The translations under genes and the position numbers were made by a program. A stretch of 64,000 nt of DNA from Cyclobacteriaceae bacterium (GTDB lineage: Bacteria > Bacteroidota > Bacteroidia > Cytophagales > Cyclobacteriaceae). Below, piece by piece: positions 46,636 through 57,000 of this stretch; within the stretch, counting starts at the first letter, position 1, and each line of letters opens with the position of its first letter. The stretch lies in the NCBI GenBank assembly GCA_028278225.1, contig JANQEU010000095.1, forward strand, positions 124,001 through 188,000. The letters are read 5' to 3'. A model generated the notes under the pieces. That model did no database searches, had not been told where the DNA came from, and saw nothing but the letters and a program-made list of their open reading frames with translations.

Positions 46636-47709
46636 ATGAAAAAGGCCCTGAGAACAATACTGGTGATCGTTATTGTCGGCACATTTGGTTTTTTGGGATA
46701 TTATGTGTTTAGCAAATCCGAGCAAACCAGTGAAGTGATTGAAACGGACTCAACCTTTGTGACCAATATTGAAAGGAAAACCGTGGCTACCGGGGCAATA
46801 AACCCCAGAAAGGAAGTTGATATCAAATCCCAGGTATCCGGGGTGGTGCAAAAGCTATTTGTGGAACCAGGGGATGACATTGAATCAGGACAATTGATAG
46901 CCAAAATACAGATCATTCCAAATGTGGTTGCGCTAAATAATGCAGAAGCCAGGCTGAAAGAAGCCACCATAAATTTCAAGAACGCTGAGAATGAAATGGA
47001 GCGGCAGAAGAAGTTATTCATGGAAAAAGTGATTTCCGAAGTTGATTACAATCAAATTTTACTGACGTACAACCTCAATCAGCAGCAGATGGAAGCTGCT
47101 GAGAACAACCTTGAATTGATCAAGGAAGGAGCGTCAAAAAAATCAGGTGCCGTATCGAATCTCGTAAAGTCCACGGTAGCAGGGATGGTATTGAATGTGC
47201 CTGTCAAGGAGGGTGATTTTGTGATCGAGACCAATACCTTTAATGACGGTACTACTATTGCCTCTGTAGCGGACATGAGTGAAATGATCTTTGAGGGAAA
47301 AGTGGACGAGGCGGAAGTTGGCAAACTAACGGAAGGAATGTCACTGGCACTGGTAGTGGGGGCGTTGGATACAGTCAAATTTCATGCGGAACTGGAGTAC
47401 ATTTCTCCGAAAGGGGTGGAAGAAGAGGGTGCCATCCAGTTTGAGATCCGCGCCTCGGTAGAACTGTTGGAAAACTATTTCCTCCGTGCCGGGTACAGCG
47501 CCAATGCGGATATTGTCCTGGAACGAAAAGAAAATGTACTGGCTGTAAAGGAAAGCAACCTCATTTTTGAGGAAGACAAGGTTTTTGTGGAATTACTGGT
47601 TGACGAACAGTCCTTTGAGAAAACGGAAATCGAAACCGGCATATCCGACGGGATCAACATTGAGGTATTGAAAGGACTTACGGGAGAAAGTAAAGTGAAA
47701 AGGCTGTGA
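46636..47709 (+). CDS. HlyD/MacA-type periplasmic adaptor (membrane fusion) protein
   Basis: 357 residues. One N-terminal membrane anchor (about 5-25), then a lipoyl-like half (KEVDIKSQVSGVVQKLFVEP), a helical hairpin (about 90-150) and the second lipoyl half (KSTVAGMVLNVPVKEGDFV), followed by beta-barrel and membrane-proximal domains. It links the ABC permeases to an outer-membrane channel; no TolC gene is in this window, so a shared one must be used. Last gene of the exporter operon, 25 nt after the second permease. Confidence 0.92.
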   Translation: MKKALRTILVIVIVGTFGFLGYYVFSKSEQTSEVIETDSTFVTNIERKTVATGAINPRKEVDIKSQVSGVVQKLFVEPGDDIESGQLIAKIQIIPNVVALNNAEARLKEATINFKNAENEMERQKKLFMEKVISEVDYNQILLTYNLNQQQMEAAENNLELIKEGASKKSGAVSNLVKSTVAGMVLNVPVKEGDFVIETNTFNDGTTIASVADMSEMIFEGKVDEAEVGKLTEGMSLALVVGALDTVKFHAELEYISPKGVEEEGAIQFEIRASVELLENYFLRAGYSANADIVLERKENVLAVKESNLIFEEDKVFVELLVDEQSFEKTEIETGISDGINIEVLKGLTGESKVKRL

Positions 47710-47791
47710 TAATCTGAATCTACTCAATAGCACCCGGGCGGCCTTTTATTAACTACAGGCTGATCCTCCGAGTGAAAGTTAAACGAAACAA

Positions 47792-48139
47792 TTATTTGCT
47801 CTGACTTTCTCGCTCTTTCTTGGATTGGGGTCTGCGACGCGCTTTATATTTATTCGAATGAGTAAACCTGATTGTTTCCTCACTTAGCATTTCGTAAATG
47901 GCCTTTCGAATTTCGCTTTTGTCAATATTAGACAGAGGTTTTACTCTTTCGAAAGATTGAATGATGTCATCTTCCGTCAGATCTCTATCTCCATCAACCA
48001 GAATATTGAATATAATTAGCTTGGTTTCCGTTCTTTTTCCAGCCCTTCGTTTAGTCCTGTTATAAACAAAAAGTTGCCATGCAAAACTAAAGAGGCCCAG
48101 TATTAGAGCCCCGAAGGCTATCCATTCTTTATAATCCAT
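47792..48139 (-). CDS. small membrane-anchored protein with helical, wing-like C-terminus
   Basis: 115 residues. One N-terminal helix (about 5-27, IAFGALILGLFSFAWQLFVY) is followed by a basic linker and a helical domain. The order LTEDDIIQSFERV, then IDKSEIRKAIYEMLSEETIRF, then a very basic tail, resembles a small winged helix. A membrane-tethered DNA-binding protein is one reading; the composition would also suit an RNA- or protein-binding role. No family recognised. It ends before the exporter operon in convergent orientation (82-nt gap). Confidence 0.6.
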   Translation of the reverse strand: MDYKEWIAFGALILGLFSFAWQLFVYNRTKRRAGKRTETKLIIFNILVDGDRDLTEDDIIQSFERVKPLSNIDKSEIRKAIYEMLSEETIRFTHSNKYKARRRPQSKKERESQSK

Positions 48140-48164
48140 AATATATCAAATTATTGAAGGATAC

Positions 48165-48668
48165 CTAACAATCAACATCAATACAAATTTCCTTGAGGAT
48201 CCCTTCACTGCCACCACCAGTAAATACCAGCCGGATGATATCCGCTCCGGTCATTTGAACAGGATTATAGGAGTTACTTGCCGCCACTACGTCAGATGCC
48301 ACGAGGTTGTTGGATGGATCAAACGCTTCGACCTTGACATCAGTGTTGAACGTGCCGAGAATGAATCTGACTGAAGACACCGGTACGGGAAATTCTACTG
48401 TCAGACCGACATTATCAAATTGTAGTCCCCGGTCACCGCCGGTTTCATTGACAAAGAGGTTCCCGGGTGAGGAAAATGTCAAGCCTCCCAGGGTGAAAGT
48501 CTGGGGTAAGGTTGTATTGTCAGGGAACAGGCTGAAATCCACACATAGCTCAAATCCTGCCAACGTGTCGGCGGAATCAGAGGTTTCGGAGGAGGAAGGC
48601 TGGTTACAGCTCCCAACGAACATTAAAAGAGGTATTGTCAGGGCTAACACTATTTTGTAAGTTTTCAT
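48165..48668 (-). CDS. small lipoprotein, beta-sandwich-like
   Basis: 167 residues with a lipobox (LLMFVGSC, Cys at about 21) and a Ser/Asp-rich linker. The mature part follows the pattern of PEP-CTERM-like or CBM-like sandwiches: an opening FSLFPDNTTLPQTF, a GGLTFSSPGNLFVNE strand pair, and SSVRFILGTFNTDVKVEAFD, with a late DIIRLVFTGG strand. It shares this order with the first domain of the 410-residue lipoprotein at 49378. Function unknown; it is the last of three neighbouring same-strand lipoprotein genes. Confidence 0.7.
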   Translation of the reverse strand: MKTYKIVLALTIPLLMFVGSCNQPSSSETSDSADTLAGFELCVDFSLFPDNTTLPQTFTLGGLTFSSPGNLFVNETGGDRGLQFDNVGLTVEFPVPVSSVRFILGTFNTDVKVEAFDPSNNLVASDVVAASNSYNPVQMTGADIIRLVFTGGGSEGILKEICIDVDC

Positions 48669-48758
48669 GAGTTATTATGGTTTGGTTTTCTTTAATTCAG
48701 GCACCAGGATGAATTCGAAGAGGACTGAATGCGCAACAGTCAGGTTCCAAAATCATGG

Positions 48759-49337
48759 CTAATTATCAATTTCTATTCTGTCCCGAAGAGACGGGATTTC
48801 ACAATGGCAGCTCAGAACCAGGCCACATTCCGTTTCAGTCTTTGACATAATACATGGCATTTCATCTTCCCAGCAACTGCCGCCGCATGACAGGGAACCG
48901 TCTTCCCTGATCTCAAAGCCGCATGGAGGTTCGGGGTCAGGTCGGTCTATCAGGTCCGGATCGCACTCACAAATAATTCGACCATTGACAATCGTACGTG
49001 TACACTGCGGCTCAGAACAAGGAAACAGAACTATTGGAATATCGGCATCCAATGGAAGATCTCGCCCCGGCAATTCAGGTATGACAAGTCTGACACCCTC
49101 AACCGGCAGTGAATCCGCCTTATCAGCTTTGTCGATCAGCGTCATTAATTGATCCTTGCTGATGGTAAGGACGGCATTCGTTAATTCCCCTTCTACGTTT
49201 CTCAAATCCAATATTGAGTAAACTGAAGGATTGTTCATTTTATCGCTTGTACAACCCAGGGTCATCACTAGCAAGAGAAATAAATCCAGGATTACAGGTA
49301 CTTTGATTCGTGAGAGCAGTGTATTTTTCGTCATCAT
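48759..49337 (-). CDS. lipoprotein with Cys-rich C-terminal half
   Basis: 192 residues, lipobox LLVMTLGC. The mature N-terminal half is polar and helical (residues 40-85). The C-terminal half has about eleven Cys, beginning with FPCSEPQCTRTIVNGRIICECD and continuing CGGSCWEDEMPC and CGLVLSCHCE, a spacing that suggests disulfides rather than a known zinc finger. I recognise no family. It lies 40 nt downstream of the 410-residue lipoprotein and 90 nt upstream of the 167-residue one. Confidence 0.65.
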   Translation of the reverse strand: MMTKNTLLSRIKVPVILDLFLLLVMTLGCTSDKMNNPSVYSILDLRNVEGELTNAVLTISKDQLMTLIDKADKADSLPVEGVRLVIPELPGRDLPLDADIPIVLFPCSEPQCTRTIVNGRIICECDPDLIDRPDPEPPCGFEIREDGSLSCGGSCWEDEMPCIMSKTETECGLVLSCHCEIPSLRDRIEIDN

Positions 49338-49377
49338 AATTGTCTAATATCCAGGTTAATAAAAAACTGAATTAACA

Positions 49378-50610
49378 CTATTGTCTCCTTCCGGAAATCC
49401 ATTGTACTAGACCTAAGGCCATGGATCTGTTGTCCCAATTGGAAATATCAGAACTTAACCAACCCATATCTCCTACAACAGCTATTCGTCCCTCTCCAAA
49501 ATGCTGACCATACATCACAGGTGTGTTTGGCGGTGTGGCATCAGCACTTGTGTTAATAATGGGTTTACCGTTGATTCCGGTGATGGTCGAAGCCGCCTTC
49601 AGTTCTACTTTCCCTATTCCGTTGACGGCGGGATGACATTCAAAATTTCTGCCTTGTTCATAAATAACCCATTTTCCACCATCAAATGTGCCATTGACCG
49701 GATCAAGGACCGTGTTATTGCCGTTTTGAATGTCAAACTCCTGCAGGAAAAATTCGTAAACGGGATAGCTAAAGGCCGGTCCCCATTCGCAAACCAGCAA
49801 TGCCGCACCTCCGTTACTTACGAAATCTCTTAAGTCCACAGGATCGTCCGGACCATAGCCAAAGAACTCATCCTCAGAGTTCCAATTGTACAGCAAGCCG
49901 ATGTAGATATCATAATCACCTGGAAAGTCAGGAGTTGCTTCAGTCATCCATTCCACCTCATAGCCCTGATCTTCCAGTGATTCCTGCAATAAGTTGTAAG
50001 CAAGAGGAGGGCTTCCCGAATAATTCGGATCGCGATAATCGATCACAACTTTATTGGGGATGTCTTCCTCATTCGCCAGGAATACCACATTGTCAATCAA
50101 TAATTCCTGGCCTTCAATTTCGATGCTGTCAATTTGCCCTGAAACAATTACCGTCCCATACCAATTGTTTCCATCCTGCTCCGCACTTACTGCTATCGTG
50201 TAATTTGGTCCTGATGACCCATCCAACAGGTAGTATTTACCTCCAAGCTCATCTCCGTTGACCCTGAAAACGGATGTCCCGCCATATTCCGCAAACTGGA
50301 AGAGAACGGAGTTCGCGGTAAATTCCGGATCAAACTTCAATATATGAGTATTGGAATAAAATGCACCGCAGTTTCCAATCGGACTTGCCTTGATTTCAGG
50401 TGATCTCACAGCAGAAGGATTAAGGATCAGCTCAGTATCCAAAAACGGGTTACTTACCTCTGCAGTACTGCTTAATTCGCCGACCGGGTACTCATCAAAA
50501 CTTACCACAATCATCTTCTGAATTGTTGGGGGAGAACATCCGGTAAGCAATAGACTCGTTGCAATGATTACAACAGGAAAAAACAGGCATAAACGGATCG
50601 GAGGCCTCAT
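49378..50610 (-). CDS. lipoprotein: beta-sandwich fused to glutamine-amidotransferase-like domain
   Basis: 410 residues with signal peptide and lipobox LLLTGC (Cys25). Residues about 35-185 are a beta sandwich beginning SFDEYPVGELSSTAEV and ending in IDSIEIEGQELLIDNVVF, a carbohydrate-binding-like order. Residues about 188-410 look like a class I glutamine-amidotransferase/ThuA-like fold: PGDYDIYIGLLYNWN, then LRDFVSNGGAALLVCEWG, and HFGEGRIAVVGDMGW near the end. The nucleophile elbow is not clearly conserved, so catalysis is doubtful. Leads a possible operon with the two smaller lipoproteins. Confidence 0.7.
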   Translation of the reverse strand: MRPPIRLCLFFPVVIIATSLLLTGCSPPTIQKMIVVSFDEYPVGELSSTAEVSNPFLDTELILNPSAVRSPEIKASPIGNCGAFYSNTHILKFDPEFTANSVLFQFAEYGGTSVFRVNGDELGGKYYLLDGSSGPNYTIAVSAEQDGNNWYGTVIVSGQIDSIEIEGQELLIDNVVFLANEEDIPNKVVIDYRDPNYSGSPPLAYNLLQESLEDQGYEVEWMTEATPDFPGDYDIYIGLLYNWNSEDEFFGYGPDDPVDLRDFVSNGGAALLVCEWGPAFSYPVYEFFLQEFDIQNGNNTVLDPVNGTFDGGKWVIYEQGRNFECHPAVNGIGKVELKAASTITGINGKPIINTSADATPPNTPVMYGQHFGEGRIAVVGDMGWLSSDISNWDNRSMALGLVQWISGRRQ

Positions 50611-51025
50611 TTCGGAAGATTGCTAGTTTAAACTGAATTTGAAGAAAAACGGGACCAATGTCAATACCCTTTTTCTGGTATTTTTCGATCTTATAATGGC
50701 CTTCTTTTGGGAGTGACACCTGTATGAATTGACCAATGTCATAGTATGATACATCCGGCATTCCAGATGTAATGAGCATCACGTTGGAAGACGATTCAGA
50801 TTATACTGACACTGACCCTGGAGAAGCAACAGGTAGAATGATCACCGTACTCTGAAGAGCGCTTCAGCTCCAAAAATCCTGTCGGTACCGGTAGTAAACG
50901 TTACACCTTCAGGGATTGATGAAAGCGATCCCCTGACCATGACGGTAGCGTGCAGAAACAGTGTTGAAGAAAACCGTCACCCTTCGACAAGCCCCCTTCG
51001 GCTGCCTCAGGGTGACCGTAGTGAT
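50611..51025. other. intergenic region between lipoprotein and giant-protein genes
   Basis: 415 bp. It holds a hairpin repeat at 50976-51016 just after the giant gene and, at 50611-50800, a stretch that reads as coding-like on the minus strand (SYYDIGQFIQVSLPKEG, then KGIDIGPVFLQIQF) but has a stop shortly upstream. I see no intact gene, tRNA or clear promoter. Confidence 0.5.
50976..51016. repeat. 41-nt hairpin repeat after the giant gene
   Basis: Begins GTCACCCTTCGACAAGC and ends CTCAGGGTGAC, giving an 8-bp GTCACCCT/AGGGTGAC stem with a large loop containing a second CCCTTCGG motif. The GTCACCCT-TCGACAAGC core is a very widespread bacterial intergenic repeat. It starts 10 nt past the giant gene stop. 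Confidence 0.6.
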
Positions 51026-54000
51026 TTAGTGTTTTACAACAATCTTGTAAACCGCGATATTCTTCTGCTTCTCATCCTGGAAGTACAACAGGTAAATACC
51101 TCCCTTTATGTTACTTACGTCCAGTTTCAGGTTCTGATCACTCCCTTTTGGCAATAGCTGCTGATGCAGGGTCTGGCCATTCAGGTTAGCCAATCGAACG
51201 CGGATATCGTGGGCCCTTAGTCGCTTGTAAGTGATGGATATCTGATCATCTGCCGGGACCGGGTACACGTTTAGGTCCTTAAAGTAATCGGTGGTAAACC
51301 CTAGCACCTGCTCCACAATAATGCCATCTGTTGTGACCGTTGCCGCCAGTTCGTATCCTCCAAGGCCTCCGTCTGCATTGATCTCAAACTCAACAAAGGA
51401 ATTCGGATCCATTGGAACCCCCGGATACTGGATGTTCAACCTGTAGAATCCATCAGGTAATAAACCAAAGTTTACTTCTCCATTATCATCAGTTTCCTTG
51501 TAAGCAATCAATACAAATTCATCTTCCGCAGGTCTTCCTCCTCCCCCGGTCGTCCTTCTCCTTAGTGAACAACCTGCTTTTTTCACCCTTCTCCTCGATT
51601 CGATCCTTCCCGATTCCTCATCCGGAAAATCCGACTCCAGTGTCAATGCGATCTCTCCTTCACCGTCATCCGGTGGGATCGGTATTCGCTGCATGCTTAG
51701 TGTATCGGATAGAAAATCCCTGAGCCTGAGCGTATCTGCCTCCACCCAGTCGATCTCGCTGGTGAAATAGGTCGGAATGAACTGTACCGTATCAGCTTCT
51801 CCTCCTCCCAGATCCTTGATGATCGAGTAGGTCGGTTCTGTCCTTACGTTAAGCAGATAGTTGCCAAGTACGACCTCCTCGAAGAAGATCCTTTCATTGT
51901 CTATGTCCACTGTTTCAGTGGTGTCAAAAGGCCCTTCCTTGATCTTGAACAACCTGCTCCTCCCCTGGTCCACAAATCCTTGCGAACCATCTGAAAACTC
52001 AAACGCTGGGAAAAATTCTATATTACCAACAGCCAGAACTTCCTGAATGTGGCTTTCAAGCGTAACCTCCGGGGCTGCGGAGCTGGTCACCTCCACCTTG
52101 TAATCGCCCATAGTTTCGTAGGCTATGTCTGAGATCGTGTAGGAGGCGTCCGTTGCTCCCGCAACATCGATGAAGCTGCCTTCGTTCCCTAACGAATCTG
52201 CCCTGAACTTCCACTGATACTCTATTGATGAACCTCCCGTCTCCAATGAAACGGTGTGGTTATCTCCTTTTGAGACGTTGACAGCTATCGCTTCTCCCAG
52301 CAATGCCTGGTTGCTGAAGTCCACTGCTGCATTGTTGAAGTTGGGTTCTATCGAAGCAAAATCCAGGTTATTGTTCGAAACATTGAAACTTGTCAGGCTT
52401 TCCAGCGAACTCACATCCGGGATCAATGTCAGCATATTGCTTGAAAGATTAACATTCGTCAGACCCGCCACGTCCAGTATGTCATCCGGCAATACCCCGG
52501 CGAGGCTCTGATTTGGAAGATTGACTCCCGTTACCCTATTAGCCGTTACGGTAACCTCAGGCCAGTCATTGACCGACGTGTTCAACCAGTCTGATACGCC
52601 GGACTCATTTGTAACGACCGCTTCATAGACTAATCTTAGTGAAGCCTCGTCCCGCTCAAGCGAGCTGACCCTCACATCTACCACGGAAGTTGTAAGCGTC
52701 AGACCCGGAACCGTGGAACTGGTCACCTCTGCATGATATACGGCTTCATCTTCAAAACCGGTAACCGTAACATCAAACGAAGATGCTGTCTCCGTAATTT
52801 GAGACCCATTGGCAAACCAGGTATAATTTTCACCTCCGGGAACCTCGCGGTTGACTGTATGTGTTTCTCCTATCTGTAGTAGCACTCGCTCCGGCTCAAG
52901 GATCTCCTTTTGTGGATCGTATGTTACATCAATGGACAACTCATAAAAGAAATCAAGCGTTGTGAATGGCAGTTTGTTCAGGGAAATGTCCAGAGTGGTT
53001 AGCGCATCAAAATTTGAACCATCCGTAATTTCAGTCAGCTCATTATCCGATACATCGAAACTAACCATTGCATCCAATCCCGAGGTTATGGCAGGGAATG
53101 TTCCTGCAAGATTATTGCTGCTCAGATCAACACTCGTCACACGATCTCCAGTCATCGTTATACCATTCCAGGTTTCAAGCGTCCCGGTCAGCCAGTTGCC
53201 GCTGTCTGTCCATTCAGGGCCGCCCGTTGCCTCATAGATCTGAACCAATGCCGCTGAGTCCAGCGCCCGTCCAGGATCAACAAGGATTGTGAGTTCATTA
53301 GTTGTCCCATCAACTCCTGCATTTCCCAGACTGTCAGTGGCCGTGGCCTGCACTTCGTAAGTCCCAAGGCTCAACGGATCTATTTCCCCGGAAGCCAAAG
53401 TCCATGTAGTTCCTGAAATCGTAACATTACTGTAATCAGCACCATCCACATTAACCGTAATCGAAGCAGTCTCGTCATCGACCGTCCCGGTCAATTCAGG
53501 CGAGGTATCCGGGGTAGTAAGCGGATCAACCGTTATTACAGGTGCCGTAGCATCTATGAATACCGCATCGGTTGCCGTATTCACCTCAATATTTCCGAGG
53601 CTGTCTGTTGCGGTTGCTGTTACATCATAAAATCCGTCTGCCAATGCGGCAATCATATCATCGGCCAGTCCCCACGTACCATCAGCGTTATTGGTAGCTA
53701 TGTAATTATTTCCATCGATGTCAACCGTTATAGCCGCGTCAGTATCATCAATGGTACCGGAAAGTGGCGGTGTGTTGTCATTGGTGCTTATTTCGTCTGT
53801 CGATACTACAGGTGCTGTGGCGTCTATGAATACGGCATTTGCTGTGGTATCCTGTTCAACGTTCCCCAGACTGTCCGTTGCGGCTAAAGCAACGCTGTAA
53901 AATCCATCCGGCAGCGCTACAATTACATTATCAGCCAGTCCCCACGTGCCATCGGCGTTATTGGTAGCGGTATATGTACTATCATTAATATTGGCAGTAA

Positions 54001-57000
54001 TAGACGCCCCCGTATCATCAATTGTTCCCGACAGTGCTGGCGTATTATCATTAGTACTTACCACATCGGTAGATACCACCGGCGCAGTTGCATCAATAAA
54101 CACGGCATCGGTTGTTGTCCCAACGGAAACATTGGCAATCGTATCCGTTGCCGTAAGCGTCACATCGTAAGAGCCATCGGCCAAAGAGTTAATGACATCG
54201 TCCGCAATGTCCCAGGTATTATCAGCATTGACCGTAGCAGCATAGTCACTGCCATCAATATTCACATTCAATGCAGCTGTTATATCATCTATCGTCCCTG
54301 TGAGAGGTGGTGTGGGATCATTGGTACTCAAGGCATCGACCGTCGCAACAGGGGCGTCATTTTCAAGGAAATCAATCCCAAGATTGCTGCTGGCACCAAT
54401 TGCATTGACAACATTAATTGCCTCTGTCCCGGTAAATGCAGCATCTGTAAAGGTGAACTGTAAGTCGTTCAGGTCGTCAGTATCGCCATGAGCCGTGGCA
54501 TTACCGGTAAGTGACAGTATTGCAAACGATCCATCATCGCTGACATTAACCACAGGTGAAAATCCGGCAGGCAAATTATCAACTGTAAATTCGGCAGGTG
54601 TTGTTAAGACACCACCCGGATTTGTGAATGTATCTCCACTGAGAGTTAGAATAATTGCGCCATCAACTGTCCCATCATTGACCGGTGCCTCAGCAAAAGC
54701 GGTTCCGGCGGAAATATCGTATGCAAAGACAGAGGTAAAATCAAACCCTGCAATGAACATCTTTTTACCGTCCTTACTGAAAACCAGGGTTGAGGGACTC
54801 GTTTCCTCCGAAGTAACGGAAAAGCTGGCTGTAAAACTTGCCGTACTCACGTCAAACGGCGTGCTCAGGTTGTACTCGTTGACATTGTCATTGTTAATCC
54901 CCACAATGTACATCCTGGATCCATCCAGGCTGAATGTCAATCCCAAAGCACTTGTTTCCTCTGCTGAAAAGTCAAAACTTATGGTAAAAGTGGCCGTACC
55001 GACGTCATAGGGAGTACCCAGGGCGTATTCGTAAACAGCATCCTGTGTGTCAAAGCCCAGGACAAACATTTTCGATCCATCGCTGCTAAAGGCAACATCC
55101 CGTGGATTTGACTCCTGACCGGAAAGATCAAAACTTTGTTCATAAACTGCGGACGTCAGATCAAACCCGATACCCAGTGTATATTCATGGACATTATCAG
55201 ACGTTCCAACGATGAACATCTTTGTCCCATCCGAATTAAAGGCCACCCCGGTTGGTCCGCTTTCCTGGACAGAGATCGTGAATGAATCGCTTGGGCTTGC
55301 CGTGCTTATGTCGTAAGGAGTGGAAAGGAAATATTCGTGAACTTCAGTGGCGCCGAATCCCACAACATACAATTTCGTACCGTCGTTATTGAATGACATC
55401 CCTGAAGGAGTAGGCACCTCTCCGCTAACCGATAATGAAGTGCCTGAATAAGTGGCTGCTGTGATATCCGGTGGTAACCCGAATGACAGGACAGGCTTGG
55501 GATCAACTGTGATTGAAAAGGTGCCTGATACGGCGGTATTTATCCCATCAGTGACATCAAAATCAAAACTATCGGCTGTCGTTGCCGAGCCATCATGCAC
55601 GTATACGATCAGGCTGTTATCAATATCATCCTGGGTAAATGCTGTGATCGCCACTCCCGGGTTTCCTGTGTTTTCCAGTTGCCCGTTAACCGGTGATGCT
55701 GTAACGGTAAAAGCAATTTCCGTACTACTGTTATCCGCATCGGTAAACTGCAATAGTGTATTGTCAATTAATTCCGTATTACCCTCAAAAAGCGTAAGGC
55801 CTGCATTAACAGATTCAACAGGCATGGAATTGCCCAGGAATACCTCATTTGCTCCGTTGTTGACAATGAAGAAATCCAGGTCATTGTCATTGTCAAAGTC
55901 TCCCAGGACTATGTCATTTGTTACTCCTGTGGTGCCCAGGACAGAAGATCCCCATGGCATACCGGTTGTAAAAGAAGGTAAAAATACATGTTCATTCGCT
56001 GCATAATAGCTGCCATGATCCATCAACGCATCAATTACTCCATCGCCATCGATATCTCCCGGAACAACATTGTAGACTTGTCCTGTAAACCCGTCAGGTA
56101 CCTGCCCGAACCCACCGTCATTCAAAAACATACCTCCGTAAGGTGTGGCAGAAGCAGTGGCCAGAAAAGCATCCAAATCACCATCACCATCAATGTCCAA
56201 TAACTCAGCATCTCTCGTGTCGATGCCGTCTCCATTTATGAAATTATTCGAGGAGTTGGAAAAATTACCGTCTTCCGGAGTCCCATAGTAGACGTAACCG
56301 CCATTAAATGTCCCTAGCAACAAGTCCAGATCTCCGTCGCCATCGACATCACCCAGGTCAATCGAGCCTCCCTGACCAACACCATCTGCGCCATGCGAAC
56401 TGTTAAACAATCCGGATCCGTCATTTTGCCAGATCTGGATATCGGCACCCGTTGAAGCGATCAGGTCCAGGTCACCGTCATCATCCACGTCGCCCATCTC
56501 GATTTCCTGGAAGCTTGCAAGGGCAGGAGCTGTCATTTCCGTCCATGTACCTCCACCGTCATTCCTCCAAACCGGATACTCACCGGTTGAAAAGCCACCT
56601 GCAGTAATAACGTCCAGATCACCGTCTTTGTCAATATCAGCCAGCTCGATATCATTACCAACTCCCGTCGCAGTTACAGGGGTATTTGTTGGGAAAGTGC
56701 CATCACCATTTCCATAGTAAATGGTAAAATTGCCCGGATTAATCACGGCCACATCCAAATTGGCATCATTGTCGATATAACCTACAGCTGCCGTAGCACT
56801 ATTTAATGCACTACCCACGGTTATAGAGGGGTCTGTAAAGAATCCGCCACCTGAAGGAATAGTCATGGGAATGGTTATGTCGTCAGTGAATACGTCCCCT
56901 TTTCCATCCTCAGCGGTGATCTGAATGACGATATTCGGATCGCCATTAGTATCTCTCAGTTTATAAAGATCATCATTTACAATCAGGGAATCATCTGATA

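Noticed and set aside
50495-50782. 95-codon minus frame over the lipoprotein start as an intact gene
   Set aside because: It overlaps the signal-peptide region of a clear lipoprotein gene in another frame; at most a remnant.
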